NCBI GenBank assembly: GCA_916613615.1
Contig: OU744731.1
Coordinates: 12,158,726-12,222,725 of the forward strand
Length of the DNA: 64,000 bases
DNA from: Steromphala cineraria
Taxonomy: Eukaryota > Mollusca > Gastropoda > Trochida > Trochidae
Direction of reading: 5' to 3'
The translations under genes and the position numbers were made by a program. Shown here piece after piece: positions 21,354 to 29,957 of this stretch. Within the stretch, counting starts at the first letter, position 1, and every line of letters starts with the position of its first letter. Under the pieces are notes generated by a model. It had not been told where the DNA came from. It searched no databases and saw nothing but the letters and a program-made list of their open reading frames with translations.

Positions 21354-21780
21354 GACTGGATGCGTCGCATTTCGACTTGTTAACAAGTCTTTTCAACAGT
21401 GTGGAGTTTTAACAACATTGCGAATATATAGTACATGCTTGACAATGTAACAATGTGTAATGGACTTTGATTAATTGACATGTGACAAGTGGTCAGGTTG
21501 ATTAGCGCACAATGTACCATTTATGAGGGATTAAGCTTTGAGTCATTGTAGTTCACACATCCTGGTCGGCCCAAGTCAATGAACCGATGTTTTGCTTGAT
21601 TGCACAATTGCTTTTCCCTGTATTCTTTTTGAAGTTTAAGATCTTGTCTGCCGGACTGTGTCTTGACTGGAAGAAGTTGTAGCCTCCCATTTGGGGGTTC
21701 CCAGCTCTATCTCAATCTGGGATCTTGATCTTACTTGTAGGTGGTCTTGCTGTTGTTGTTGTTGTTGATATAAACGTACC
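21354..21780 (-). mobile_element. Penelope-like element, inverted segment, right part
   Basis: Reverse complement of array unit positions 22588-23013: the polyQ CAA run, the C-terminal end of the N-terminal ORF and the inter-ORF spacer. It is the continuation of 16421-16506 on the other side of the LINE. Together they form an inverted, head-to-head partner of the tandem array that starts next. Confidence 0.85.
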
Positions 21781-21898
21781 GTATAAACCAACAAAGTGTA
21801 CCTGGGACCCCGTTAAAAACCCAACAAGAGAACGTAGATGCCACTCCAGAAAACTATTTGGACAGGGTACGTTTATATCAACAACAACAACAACAACA
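21781..21898 (+). mobile_element. PLE junction segment
   Basis: After seven unmatched bases, this copies the direct-orientation block around 22504-22616 (ACCAACAAAGTGTACCTG through the CAA repeat). At AACAACAAGTATGAACACTG it jumps to a different part of the unit. The joint falls inside a CAA trinucleotide run, which suggests template switching or recombination in the repeat. Confidence 0.75.
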
Positions 21899-22793
21899 AG
21901 TATGAACACTGATGATATGCAAGATAAATTGTTAGAATTATGGGGAAATGATACAATAAGGGAGGAAAATAAAAGTGTTAAGCTGTGGATGAAAAGGGAA
22001 AACTGGCTATTGAAACTCCCCTCAGCAAATTCAAATGTGCAGAAGAAGAATGTAAAAAAATCCCAAAACACAAGGATTAAGCATCATCGAAATAACAGGG
22101 ATTTCAAAGCAGGGACCTGTCGCACCACAACAACGCCTCCAGCAATTGTTTTGAGCATGTACCAAATGATAATTATCATTTGAATGAATCTTTGCTAATG
22201 GATGTGGAAAACCATTCTATTGAAGTATCATCATTGGACGACCGGGAGGACATTTACCAGCCAAACACAAGCTTACAAAGTGTAAATTCCCAATTTTCAG
22301 TACCACAACGAGACGAGCAAAGCTACAACCCATCATCCTTCTCTGGAAATACCAAGAGAAGAGGTATTTTCCAGAGTAAACTGGACTTCATAAGACGACA
22401 TTTACACACACTGACAAATCAACCCACTGTATCTGTGAACCCGTCAAACACCACAAAGAAGAAAGTAGGTGCCACTCCAGACAACTACAGAGACAGACTG
22501 ACAAACCAACAAAGTGTACCTGTGACCCGTTAAAAACCAAACAAGAGAACGTAGATGCCACTCCAGAAAACTATTTGGACAGGGTACGTTTATATCAACA
22601 ACAACAACAACAACAACAGCAAGACCACCTACAAGTAAGATCAAGATCCCAGATTGAGATAGAGCCGGGAACCCCCAAATGGGAGGCTACAACTTCTTCC
22701 AGTCAAGACACAGTCCGGCAGACAAGATCTCAAACTTCAAAAAGAATACAGGGAAAAGCAATTGTGCAATCAAGCAAAACATCGGTTCATTGA
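21899..22793 (+). pseudogene. PLE N-terminal ORF, unit 1 (5'-truncated)
   Basis: Starts in the middle of the unit at the codons for MNTDDMQDKL. It then continues collinearly through the NESLLMDVENHS segment and the polyQ region to the TSVH stop. It lacks the start codon and coiled coil, and has the same two frame breaks as units 2 and 3. Confidence 0.75.
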
Positions 22794-23139
22794 CCTGGGC
22801 CGACCAGGATGTGTGAACTACAATGACTCAAAGCTTAATCCCTCATAAATGGTACCTTGTGCGCTAATCAAGCTGACCACTTGTCACATGTCAATTAATC
22901 AAAGTCCATTACACATTGTTACATTGTCAAGCATGTACTATATATTCGCCATGTTGTTAAAACTCCACACTGTTGAAAAGACTTGTTAACAAGTCGAAAT
23001 GCGACGCATCCAGTCATCATTAAAATGATATCTACAGCAAGTGTCGTCTGAAGTATTTTATTTTTCAAATCTACATTTACTTCACGTGAGACCCCCTTCA
23101 TCTTTATACCTATCTTTATTCCGCGTGGAAAGACTGAAG

Positions 23140-23994
23140 ATGGCACAAACTAAGGATATCATGAACGCTATTAACCAGCTGAAGAGGAACAGTGACAAAG
23201 TGAACACGAAGATTTCTCAGGAACTGTGTTCACTGAAACAACAGGTTCAAGAAATGTGTCGCCTCATTGTCTCAGCTGACTACACACAGTCAGTTGAAAG
23301 AGAAGAGGACCCAGGGACGACTCAGTCGGATCTAGAAGGTTATGCCCAGAGGCATTATGGTTCACAACTCGCTCTACTGCAAGCCAAAGAAGTGGAGAAT
23401 GAAGCTTTTCAAGCACGAAAAGTAATTATTAAGACATGGCGCCGGAAACTCAATGATAGAAAACAGGCATACTATAATGCAATACGGACCAAGCGGACTG
23501 CAGAAATATATGGTGAGTTTCTAGACATGCCGACCCCTTTCATACCCAATAAATGTGTGGAAAAGGGAAGCGGTTTTCCCACGGAGGAACAGCAGATAAA
23601 TTTGTCAATTCATCTGGTTGAAACTGAAACTCACCATCTTTTAAACGAACACGTCAAATATGTTCAAAAGTATCATGGAATTGATGATTTTATGTCAGAA
23701 CTCATTTCAAGTATGAACACTGATGATATGCAAGATAAATTGTTAGAATTATGGGGAAATGATACAATAAGGGAGGAAAATAAAAGTGTTAAGCTGTGGA
23801 TGAAAAGGGAAAACTGGCTATTGAAACTCCCCTCAGCAAATTCAAATGTGCAGAAGAAGAATGTAAAAAAATCCCAAAACACAAGGATTAAGCATCATCG
23901 AAATAACAGGGATTTCAAAGCAGGGACCTGTCGCACCACAACAACGCCTCCAGCAATTGTTTTGAGCATGTACCAAATGATAATTATCATTTGA
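23140..23994 (+). CDS. PLE N-terminal ORF, unit 2, first frame
   Basis: 284 residues from the ATG at 23140 (MAQTKDIMNA). In-frame codons run further upstream without an ATG, so this AUG is the likely start. Residues 1-50 form a coiled coil (LKRNSDKVNTKISQELCSLK). A basic helical segment, WRRKLNDRKQAYYNAIRTKR, and FIPNKC resemble the region ahead of the RT in Penelope-like proteins. The product is therefore read as the N-terminal part of a PLE polyprotein. No RT motifs follow. The frame ends in a low-complexity Thr/Ile tail that looks like read-out after a -1 shift, and the -1 frame continues as 23955-24344. Confidence 0.65.
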   Translation: MAQTKDIMNAINQLKRNSDKVNTKISQELCSLKQQVQEMCRLIVSADYTQSVEREEDPGTTQSDLEGYAQRHYGSQLALLQAKEVENEAFQARKVIIKTWRRKLNDRKQAYYNAIRTKRTAEIYGEFLDMPTPFIPNKCVEKGSGFPTEEQQINLSIHLVETETHHLLNEHVKYVQKYHGIDDFMSELISSMNTDDMQDKLLELWGNDTIREENKSVKLWMKRENWLLKLPSANSNVQKKNVKKSQNTRIKHHRNNRDFKAGTCRTTTTPPAIVLSMYQMIIII

Positions 23995-24604
23995 ATGAAT
24001 CTTTGCTAATGGATGTGGAAAACCATTCTATTGAAGTATCATCATTGGACGACCGGGAGGACATTTACCAGCCAAACACAAGCTTACAAAGTGTAAATTC
24101 CCAATTTTCAGTACCACAACGAGACGAGCAAAGCTACAACCCATCATCCTTCTCTGGAAATACCAAGAGAAGAGGTATTTTCCAGAGTAAACTGGACTTC
24201 ATAAGACGACATTTACACACACTGACAAATCAACCCACTGTATCTGTGAACCCGTCAAACACCACAAAGAAGAAAGTAGGTGCCACTCCAGACAACTACA
24301 GAGACAGACTGACAAACCAACAAAGTGTACCTGTGACCCGTTAAAAACCAAACAAGAGAACGTAGATGCCACTCCAGAAAACTATTTGGACAGGGTACGT
24401 TTATATCAACAACAACAACAACAACAACAGCAAGACCACCTACAAGTAAGATCAAGATCCCAGATTGAGATAGAGCCGGGAACCCCCAAATGGGAGGCTA
24501 CAACTTCTTCCAGTCAAGACACAGTCCGGCAGACAAGATCTCAAACTTCAAAAAGAATACAGGGAAAAGCAATTGTGCAATCAAGCAAAACATCGGTTCA
24601 TTGA
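23955..24604 (+). pseudogene. PLE N-terminal ORF, unit 2, continuation frames
   Basis: Overlaps the end of the previous frame by ~40 bases and runs -1 to it (NCFEHVPNDNYHLNESLL onward). It stops at VPVTR because of a one-base loss in a C run (GACCCG here, GACCCCG in unit 4). The third piece, 24386-24604, holds a polyQ run and a basic Ser/Arg-rich tail ending SKTSVH. No AUG precedes these pieces in a useful context. Confidence 0.6.
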
Positions 24605-24950
24605 CCTGGGCCGACCAGGATGTGTGAACTACAATGACTCAAAGCTTAATCCCTCATAAATGGTACCTTGTGCGCTAATCAAGCTGACCACTTGTCACAT
24701 GTCAATTAATCAAAGTCCATTACACATTGTTACATTGTCAAGCATGTACTATATATTCGCCATGTTGTTAAAACTCCACACTGTTGAAAAGACTTGTTAA
24801 CAAGTCGAAATGCGACGCATCCAGTCATCATTAAAATGATATCTACAGCAAGTGTCGTCTGAAGTATTTTATTTTTCAAATCTACATTTACTTCACGTGA
24901 GACCCCCTTCATCTTTATACCTATCTTTATTCCGCGTGGAAAGACTGAAG

Positions 24951-25805
24951 ATGGCACAAACTAAGGATATCATGAACGCTATTAACCAGCTGAAGAGGAA
25001 CAGTGACAAAGTGAACACGAAGATTTCTCAGGAACTGTGTTCACTGAAACAACAGGTTCAAGAAATGTGTCGCCTCATTGTCTCAGCTGACTACACACAG
25101 TCAGTTGAAAGAGAAGAGGACCCAGGGACGACTCAGTCGGATCTAGAAGGTTATGCCCAGAGGCATTATGGTTCACAACTCGCTCTACTGCAAGCCAAAG
25201 AAGTGGAGAATGAAGCTTTTCAAGCACGAAAAGTAATTATTAAGACATGGCGCCGGAAACTCAATGATAGAAAACAGGCATACTATAATGCAATACGGAC
25301 CAAGCGGACTGCAGAAATATATGGTGAGTTTCTAGACATGCCGACCCCTTTCATACCCAATAAATGTGTGGAAAAGGGAAGCGGTTTTCCCACGGAGGAA
25401 CAGCAGATAAATTTGTCAATTCATCTGGTTGAAACTGAAACTCACCATCTTTTAAACGAACACGTCAAATATGTTCAAAAGTATCATGGAATTGATGATT
25501 TTATGTCAGAACTCATTTCAAGTATGAACACTGATGATATGCAAGATAAATTGTTAGAATTATGGGGAAATGATACAATAAGGGAGGAAAATAAAAGTGT
25601 TAAGCTGTGGATGAAAAGGGAAAACTGGCTATTGAAACTCCCCTCAGCAAATTCAAATGTGCAGAAGAAGAATGTAAAAAAATCCCAAAACACAAGGATT
25701 AAGCATCATCGAAATAACAGGGATTTCAAAGCAGGGACCTGTCGCACCACAACAACGCCTCCAGCAATTGTTTTGAGCATGTACCAAATGATAATTATCA
25801 TTTGA
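24951..25805 (+). CDS. PLE N-terminal ORF, unit 3, first frame
   Basis: 284 residues, identical in its translation to the unit 2 copy. The spacer before it contains a perfect short palindrome (GACTTGTTAACAAGTC) followed by GAAATGCGACGCATC, repeated in every unit. Confidence 0.65.
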   Translation: MAQTKDIMNAINQLKRNSDKVNTKISQELCSLKQQVQEMCRLIVSADYTQSVEREEDPGTTQSDLEGYAQRHYGSQLALLQAKEVENEAFQARKVIIKTWRRKLNDRKQAYYNAIRTKRTAEIYGEFLDMPTPFIPNKCVEKGSGFPTEEQQINLSIHLVETETHHLLNEHVKYVQKYHGIDDFMSELISSMNTDDMQDKLLELWGNDTIREENKSVKLWMKRENWLLKLPSANSNVQKKNVKKSQNTRIKHHRNNRDFKAGTCRTTTTPPAIVLSMYQMIIII

Positions 25806-26415
25806 ATGAATCTTTGCTAATGGATGTGGAAAACCATTCTATTGAAGTATCATCATTGGACGACCGGGAGGACATTTACCAGCCAAACACAAGCTTACAA
25901 AGTGTAAATTCCCAATTTTCAGTACCACAACGAGACGAGCAAAGCTACAACCCATCATCCTTCTCTGGAAATACCAAGAGAAGAGGTATTTTCCAGAGTA
26001 AACTGGACTTCATAAGACGACATTTACACACACTGACAAATCAACCCACTGTATCTGTGAACCCGTCAAACACCACAAAGAAGAAAGTAGGTGCCACTCC
26101 AGACAACTACAGAGACAGACTGACAAACCAACAAAGTGTACCTGTGACCCGTTAAAAACCCAACAAGAGAACGTAGATGCCACTCCAGAAAACTATTTGG
26201 ACAGGGTACGTTTATATCAACAACAACAACAACAACAACAGCAAGACCACCTACAAGTAAGATCAAGATCCCAGATTGAGATAGAGCCGGGAACCCCCAA
26301 ATGGGAGGCTACAACTTCTTCCAGTCAAGACACAGTCCGGCAGACAAGATCTCAAACTTCAAAAAGAATACAGGGAAAAGCAATTGTGCAATCAAGCAAA
26401 ACATCGGTTCATTGA
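25766..26415 (+). pseudogene. PLE N-terminal ORF, unit 3, continuation frames
   Basis: Same arrangement and the same two frame breaks as unit 2 (25802-26155 and 26197-26415). Confidence 0.6.
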
Positions 26416-26761
26416 CCTGGGCCGACCAGGATGTGTGAACTACAATGACTCAAAGCTTAATCCCTCATAAATGGTACATTGTGCGCTAATCAAGCTGACC
26501 ACTTGTCACATGTCAATTAATCAAAGTCCATTACACATTGTTACATTGTCAAGCATGTACTATATATTCGCCATGTTGTTAAAACTCCACACTGTTGAAA
26601 AGACTTGTTAACAAGTCGAAATGCGACGCATCCAGTCATCATTAAAATGATATCTACAGCAAGTGTCGTCTGAAGTATTTTATTTTTCAAATCTACATTT
26701 ACTTCACGTGAGACCCCCTTCATCTTTATACCTATCTTTATTCCGCGTGGAAAGACTGAAG

Positions 26762-27616
26762 ATGGCACAAACTAAGGATATCATGAACGCTATTAACCAG
26801 CTGAAGAGGAACAGTGACAAAGTGAACACGAAGATTTCTCAGGAACTGTGTTCACTGAAACAACAGGTTCAAGAAATGTGTCGCCTCATTGTCTCAGCTG
26901 ACTACACACAGTCAGTTGAAAGAGAAGAGGACCCAGGGACGACTCAGTCGGATCTAGAAGGTTATGCCCAGAGGCATTATGGTTCACAACTCGCTCTACA
27001 GCAAGCCAAAGAAGTGGAGAATGAAGCTTTTCAAGCACGAAAAGTAATTATTAAGACATGGCGCCGGAAACTCAATGATAGAAAACAGGCATACTATAAT
27101 GCAATACGGACCAAGCGGACTGCAGAAATATATGGTGAGTTTCTAGACATGCCGACCCCTTTCATACCCAATAAATGTGTGGAAAAGGGAAGCGGTTTTC
27201 CCACGGAGGAACAGCAGATAAATTTGTCAATTCATCTGGTTGAAACTGAAACTCACCATCTTTTAAACGAACACGTCAAATATGTTCAAAAGTATCATGG
27301 AATTGATGATTTTATGTCAGAACTCATTTCAAGTATGAACACTGATGATATGCAAGATAAATTGTTAGAATTATGGGGAAATGATACAATAAGGGAGGAA
27401 AATAAAAGTGTTAAGCTGTGGATGAAAAGGGAAAACTGGCTATTGAAACTCCCCTCAGCAAATTCAAATGTGCAGAAGAAGAATGTAAAAAAATCCCAAA
27501 ACACAAGGATTAAGCATCATCGAAATAACAGGGATTTCAAAGCAGGGACCTGTCGCACCACAACAACGCCTCCAGCAATTGTTTTGAGCATGTACCAAAT
27601 GATAATTATCATTTGA
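26762..27616 (+). CDS. PLE N-terminal ORF, unit 4, first frame
   Basis: 284 residues with one replacement relative to units 2 and 3 (LALQQAK instead of LALLQAK). Otherwise the same architecture. Confidence 0.65.
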   Translation: MAQTKDIMNAINQLKRNSDKVNTKISQELCSLKQQVQEMCRLIVSADYTQSVEREEDPGTTQSDLEGYAQRHYGSQLALQQAKEVENEAFQARKVIIKTWRRKLNDRKQAYYNAIRTKRTAEIYGEFLDMPTPFIPNKCVEKGSGFPTEEQQINLSIHLVETETHHLLNEHVKYVQKYHGIDDFMSELISSMNTDDMQDKLLELWGNDTIREENKSVKLWMKRENWLLKLPSANSNVQKKNVKKSQNTRIKHHRNNRDFKAGTCRTTTTPPAIVLSMYQMIIII

Positions 27617-28095
27617 ATGAATCTTTGCTAATGGATGTGGAAAACCATTCTATTGAAGTATCATCATTGGACGACCGGGAGGACATTTACCAGTCAAACA
27701 CAAGCTTACAAAGTGTAAATTCCCAATTTTCAGTACCACAACGAGACGAGCAAAGCTACAACCCATCATCCTTCTCTGGAAATACCAAGAGAAGAGGTAT
27801 TTTCCAGAGTAAACTGGACTTCATAAGACGACATTTACACACACTGACAAATCAACCCACTGTATCTGTGAACCCGTCAAACACCACAAAGAAGAAAGTA
27901 GGTGCCACTCCAGACAACTACAGAGACAGACTGACAAACCAACAAAGTGTACCTGTGACCCCGTTAAAAACCCAACAAGAGAACGTAGATGCCACTCCAG
28001 AAAACTATTTGGACAGGGTACGTTTATATCAACAACAACAACAACAACAGCAAGACCACCTACAAGTAAGATCAAGATCCCAGATTGAGATATAG
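27577..28095 (+). pseudogene. PLE N-terminal ORF, unit 4, continuation (second frame break absent)
   Basis: Here the C run is four bases (GACCCCG), so the frame passes from VPVT into PLKTQQENVDATPENY and the polyQ run without a shift, unlike units 1-3. It ends prematurely at a TAG (GATATAGCC versus GATAGAGCC elsewhere) after SRSQIEI. A 9-base loss follows near 28186. Confidence 0.6.
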
Positions 28096-28487
28096 CCGGG
28101 AACCCCCAAATGGGAGGCTACAACTTCTTCCAGTCAAGACACAGTCCGGCAGACAAGATCTCAAACTTCAAAAAGAATACAGGGAAATCAAGCAAAACAT
28201 CGGTTCATTGACCTGAGCCGACCAGGATGTGTGAACTACAATGACTCAAAGCTTAATCCCTCATAAATGGTACATTGTGCGCTAATCAAGCTGACCACTT
28301 GTCACATGTCAATTAATCAAAGTCCATTACACATTGTTACATTGTCAAGCATGTACTATATATTCGCCATGTTGTTAAAACTCCACACTGTTGAAAGGCT
28401 TGTTAACAAGTCGAAATGCGACGCATCCAGTCATCATTAAAATGATATCTACAGCAAGTGTCGTCTGAAGTATTTTATTTTTCAAAT

Positions 28488-28647
28488 ATATATATATTTG
28501 TTGTGGTTTGTCTCTTCTCAACACTTCAAAGTTTAAATTCACTGCCTTTTCAATGCAATCCTTGATAAGGTTTACGTTATCATTTGAATGAATCTTTGCT
28601 AATGGATCATCGTTGGATGATGGGTTGTAGCTTTGCTCGTCTCGTTT
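28488..28647. mobile_element. Rearranged PLE patchwork
   Basis: After an AT repeat, 28506-28573 is the exact reverse complement of 28866-28933. Next comes a direct piece of the array unit (TTATCATTTGAATGAATCTT). 28612-28642 is an inverted piece (GTTGTAGCTTTGCTCGTCTC). Three PLE-derived segments in alternating orientation within 160 bases suggest repeated template switching. Confidence 0.8.
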
Positions 28648-28780
28648 GGTTATATCCCAATATATCTACGCGACAAAACATCTACAAATTTCAAGGTTCA
28701 ATTATGCATTTGCCTATGGGTAAAATGTGTGTGTGTGGGATATATAAGAGATAAATGACTACAACAGATTCGATAATGAA
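28648..28780 (+). repeat. Left ~130-bp direct repeat flanking the PLE 3' module
   Basis: Matches 29767-29893 over its whole length, apart from a six-base difference in a GT run. It starts at GGTTATATCCCAATATATCT and ends at CGATAATGAA. It could be a PLE pseudo-LTR or an unusually long target duplication. Confidence 0.85.
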
Positions 28781-28782
28781 TC

Positions 28783-29562
28783 TGCACTATAGTGTCAAGA
28801 GACGACTGGCGGATACAGAGACTTTTGGAATTGAAATACTATCTTTTAGAACAGAATTATCCTGAAAACCTTATCAAGGATTGCATTGAAAAGGCAGTGA
28901 ATTTAAACTTTGAAGTGTTGAGAAGAGACAAACAGACGGCTCATCCTCAAACTGTTGATAGAGAGATTTCTCTTGTGACCACCTTCAACCCGTCACATAT
29001 CAACCCTCTTCAAATCATCAATAGCCAACTCCCGATTTTAAAACAAAGTACGAAAATGAAGTCAATTTTAAAGAAGACAAGATTCATAAACAGCCGTAAG
29101 CAACCACCAAATTTTAGGCATATTCTCACAAAGTCAAGATTTGATATGTCAGACCAGGGTGAATCTAGAGTTTCAAAATGTGGAGACGGACGATGCTTTA
29201 CCTGCAGAAATATCATAGAGGGTGCCGAGTTCAGTGTTAAAGATAAACGCTTCTTTGTAAAAGAAAACATGAACTGCCATTCAAAAAATGTCGTCTATGT
29301 TATAATGTGTGAAGGATGCAATGAATTGTACATCGGCAAGACAGAAAGGCGATTAAGTGAAAGAATGAATCTTCATCGTTCACAAATCAACCGGCCCGAA
29401 AATAGGACTATCCCTTTAAGCAGTCACTTAGAAAAGTGTTCTGGTGGAAAATATAAAGTGTTTCCCTTTTATAAAGTGAAATACGATAATCCGCGGCTGT
29501 TGGAACTGATGGAGAATGGATTTATCAAACAATTTAAACCATTACTTAATGCTAAAATGTAG
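28783..29562 (+). CDS. PLE C-terminal module: Cys motif plus GIY-YIG endonuclease (5'-truncated)
   Basis: An uninterrupted frame of ~256 codons. No AUG begins it (GTG at 28792; in-frame TGA at 28777), so it is the 3' part of a longer PLE polyprotein. It starts with the post-RT thumb-like segment (LELKYYLLEQNYPENLIKD). The linker follows, with a PLE-type Cys motif (KCGDGRCFTCRN) near residues 131-142. The GIY-YIG nuclease then begins with VVYVIMCEGCNELYIGKTER at ~168-187, with the R..LSERMNLHRSQI helix and LSSHLEKC after it. In PLEs this domain nicks target DNA for insertion. The domain looks intact. RT is missing upstream. A hammerhead motif follows 90 bases after the stop. Confidence 0.9.
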   Translation, partial: CTIVSRDDWRIQRLLELKYYLLEQNYPENLIKDCIEKAVNLNFEVLRRDKQTAHPQTVDREISLVTTFNPSHINPLQIINSQLPILKQSTKMKSILKKTRFINSRKQPPNFRHILTKSRFDMSDQGESRVSKCGDGRCFTCRNIIEGAEFSVKDKRFFVKENMNCHSKNVVYVIMCEGCNELYIGKTERRLSERMNLHRSQINRPENRTIPLSSHLEKCSGGKYKVFPFYKVKYDNPRLLELMENGFIKQFKPLLNAKM

Positions 29563-29652
29563 ATTTCCTTGAACTTGTCTTATGACGTCCCTACCACTAT
29601 GACGTCATAAGGAGCGTTACGTCATAATCAGCGTGACAACTGACATTCAAAA

Positions 29653-29692
29653 CTAACCTGAAGAAGCCAACATGGCTGAAAGCGCTAGTTAG
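29653..29692 (+). ncRNA. Minimal hammerhead ribozyme (PLE-type)
   Basis: Stem I is CTAAC (29653-29657) paired with GTTAG (29688-29692). The core CTGAAGA occupies 29658-29664. Stem II is AGCC/GGCT around an AACAT loop (29665-29677), and GAAA is at 29678-29681. A very short self-complementary stem III (AGCGCT) leads to the cleavage triplet CTA at 29685-29687. All invariant core bases (CUGANGA, GAAA, NUH) are present. The tiny stem III is typical of hammerheads reported in Penelope-like elements, which may cleave as dimers. Found by eye; activity is untested. Confidence 0.75.
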
Positions 29693-29744
29693 CTAAAATG
29701 AATGTATTTATGTTCCCAATTCCATAATTTTATTATATTTCATC

Positions 29745-29766
29745 TATATATATATATATATATATA
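29745..29766. repeat. AT dinucleotide microsatellite
   Basis: TATATATATATATATATATA directly before the right direct repeat. A similar AT run (about 28486-28498) precedes the left rearranged segment. Confidence 0.8.
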
Positions 29767-29893
29767 GGTTATATCCCAATATATCTACGCGACAAAACAT
29801 CTACAAATTTCAAGGTTCAATTATGCATTTGCCTATGGGTAAAATGTGTGTGATATATAAGAGATAAATGACTACAACAGATTCGATAATGAA
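29767..29893 (+). repeat. Right ~130-bp direct repeat flanking the PLE 3' module
   Basis: Second copy of 28648-28780, with the same start and end and a shorter GT run. Confidence 0.85.
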
Positions 29894-29933
29894 ATTATCA
29901 TTCATTGAAATCAAAGTCTTTATTGCTTGGTGC

Positions 29934-29957
29934 CCCAAAGGGCACCAAGTATTATGA
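29934..29957. repeat. Perfect 10-bp hairpin
   Basis: CTTGGTGCCC, then CAAA, then GGGCACCAAG: a perfect inverted repeat with a 4-base loop, 40 bases past the right direct repeat. Confidence 0.7.

Larger units (their letters stand above)
21899..28487 (+). repeat. Tandem array of an 1811-bp PLE-derived unit, ~3.6 copies
   Basis: The same landmarks recur exactly 1811 bp apart, e.g. the frame start MNESLLMDVE at 22180, 23991, 25802 and 27613. Units differ by only a handful of substitutions and small indels, such as CTACTGCAAG versus CTACAGCAAG and TGGTACCTTG versus TGGTACATTG. Each unit holds a ~1.46 kb PLE N-terminal coding region and a ~350-base spacer leading into the next ATG. The array ends at TATTTTTCAAAT before an AT microsatellite. 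Confidence 0.95.

Noticed and set aside
22444..26266. Recurrent minus-strand ORFs (e.g. MILLVGGLAVVVVVV type)
   Set aside because: Reverse reading of the CAA/polyQ run and spacer of the PLE units, repeated only because the unit repeats.
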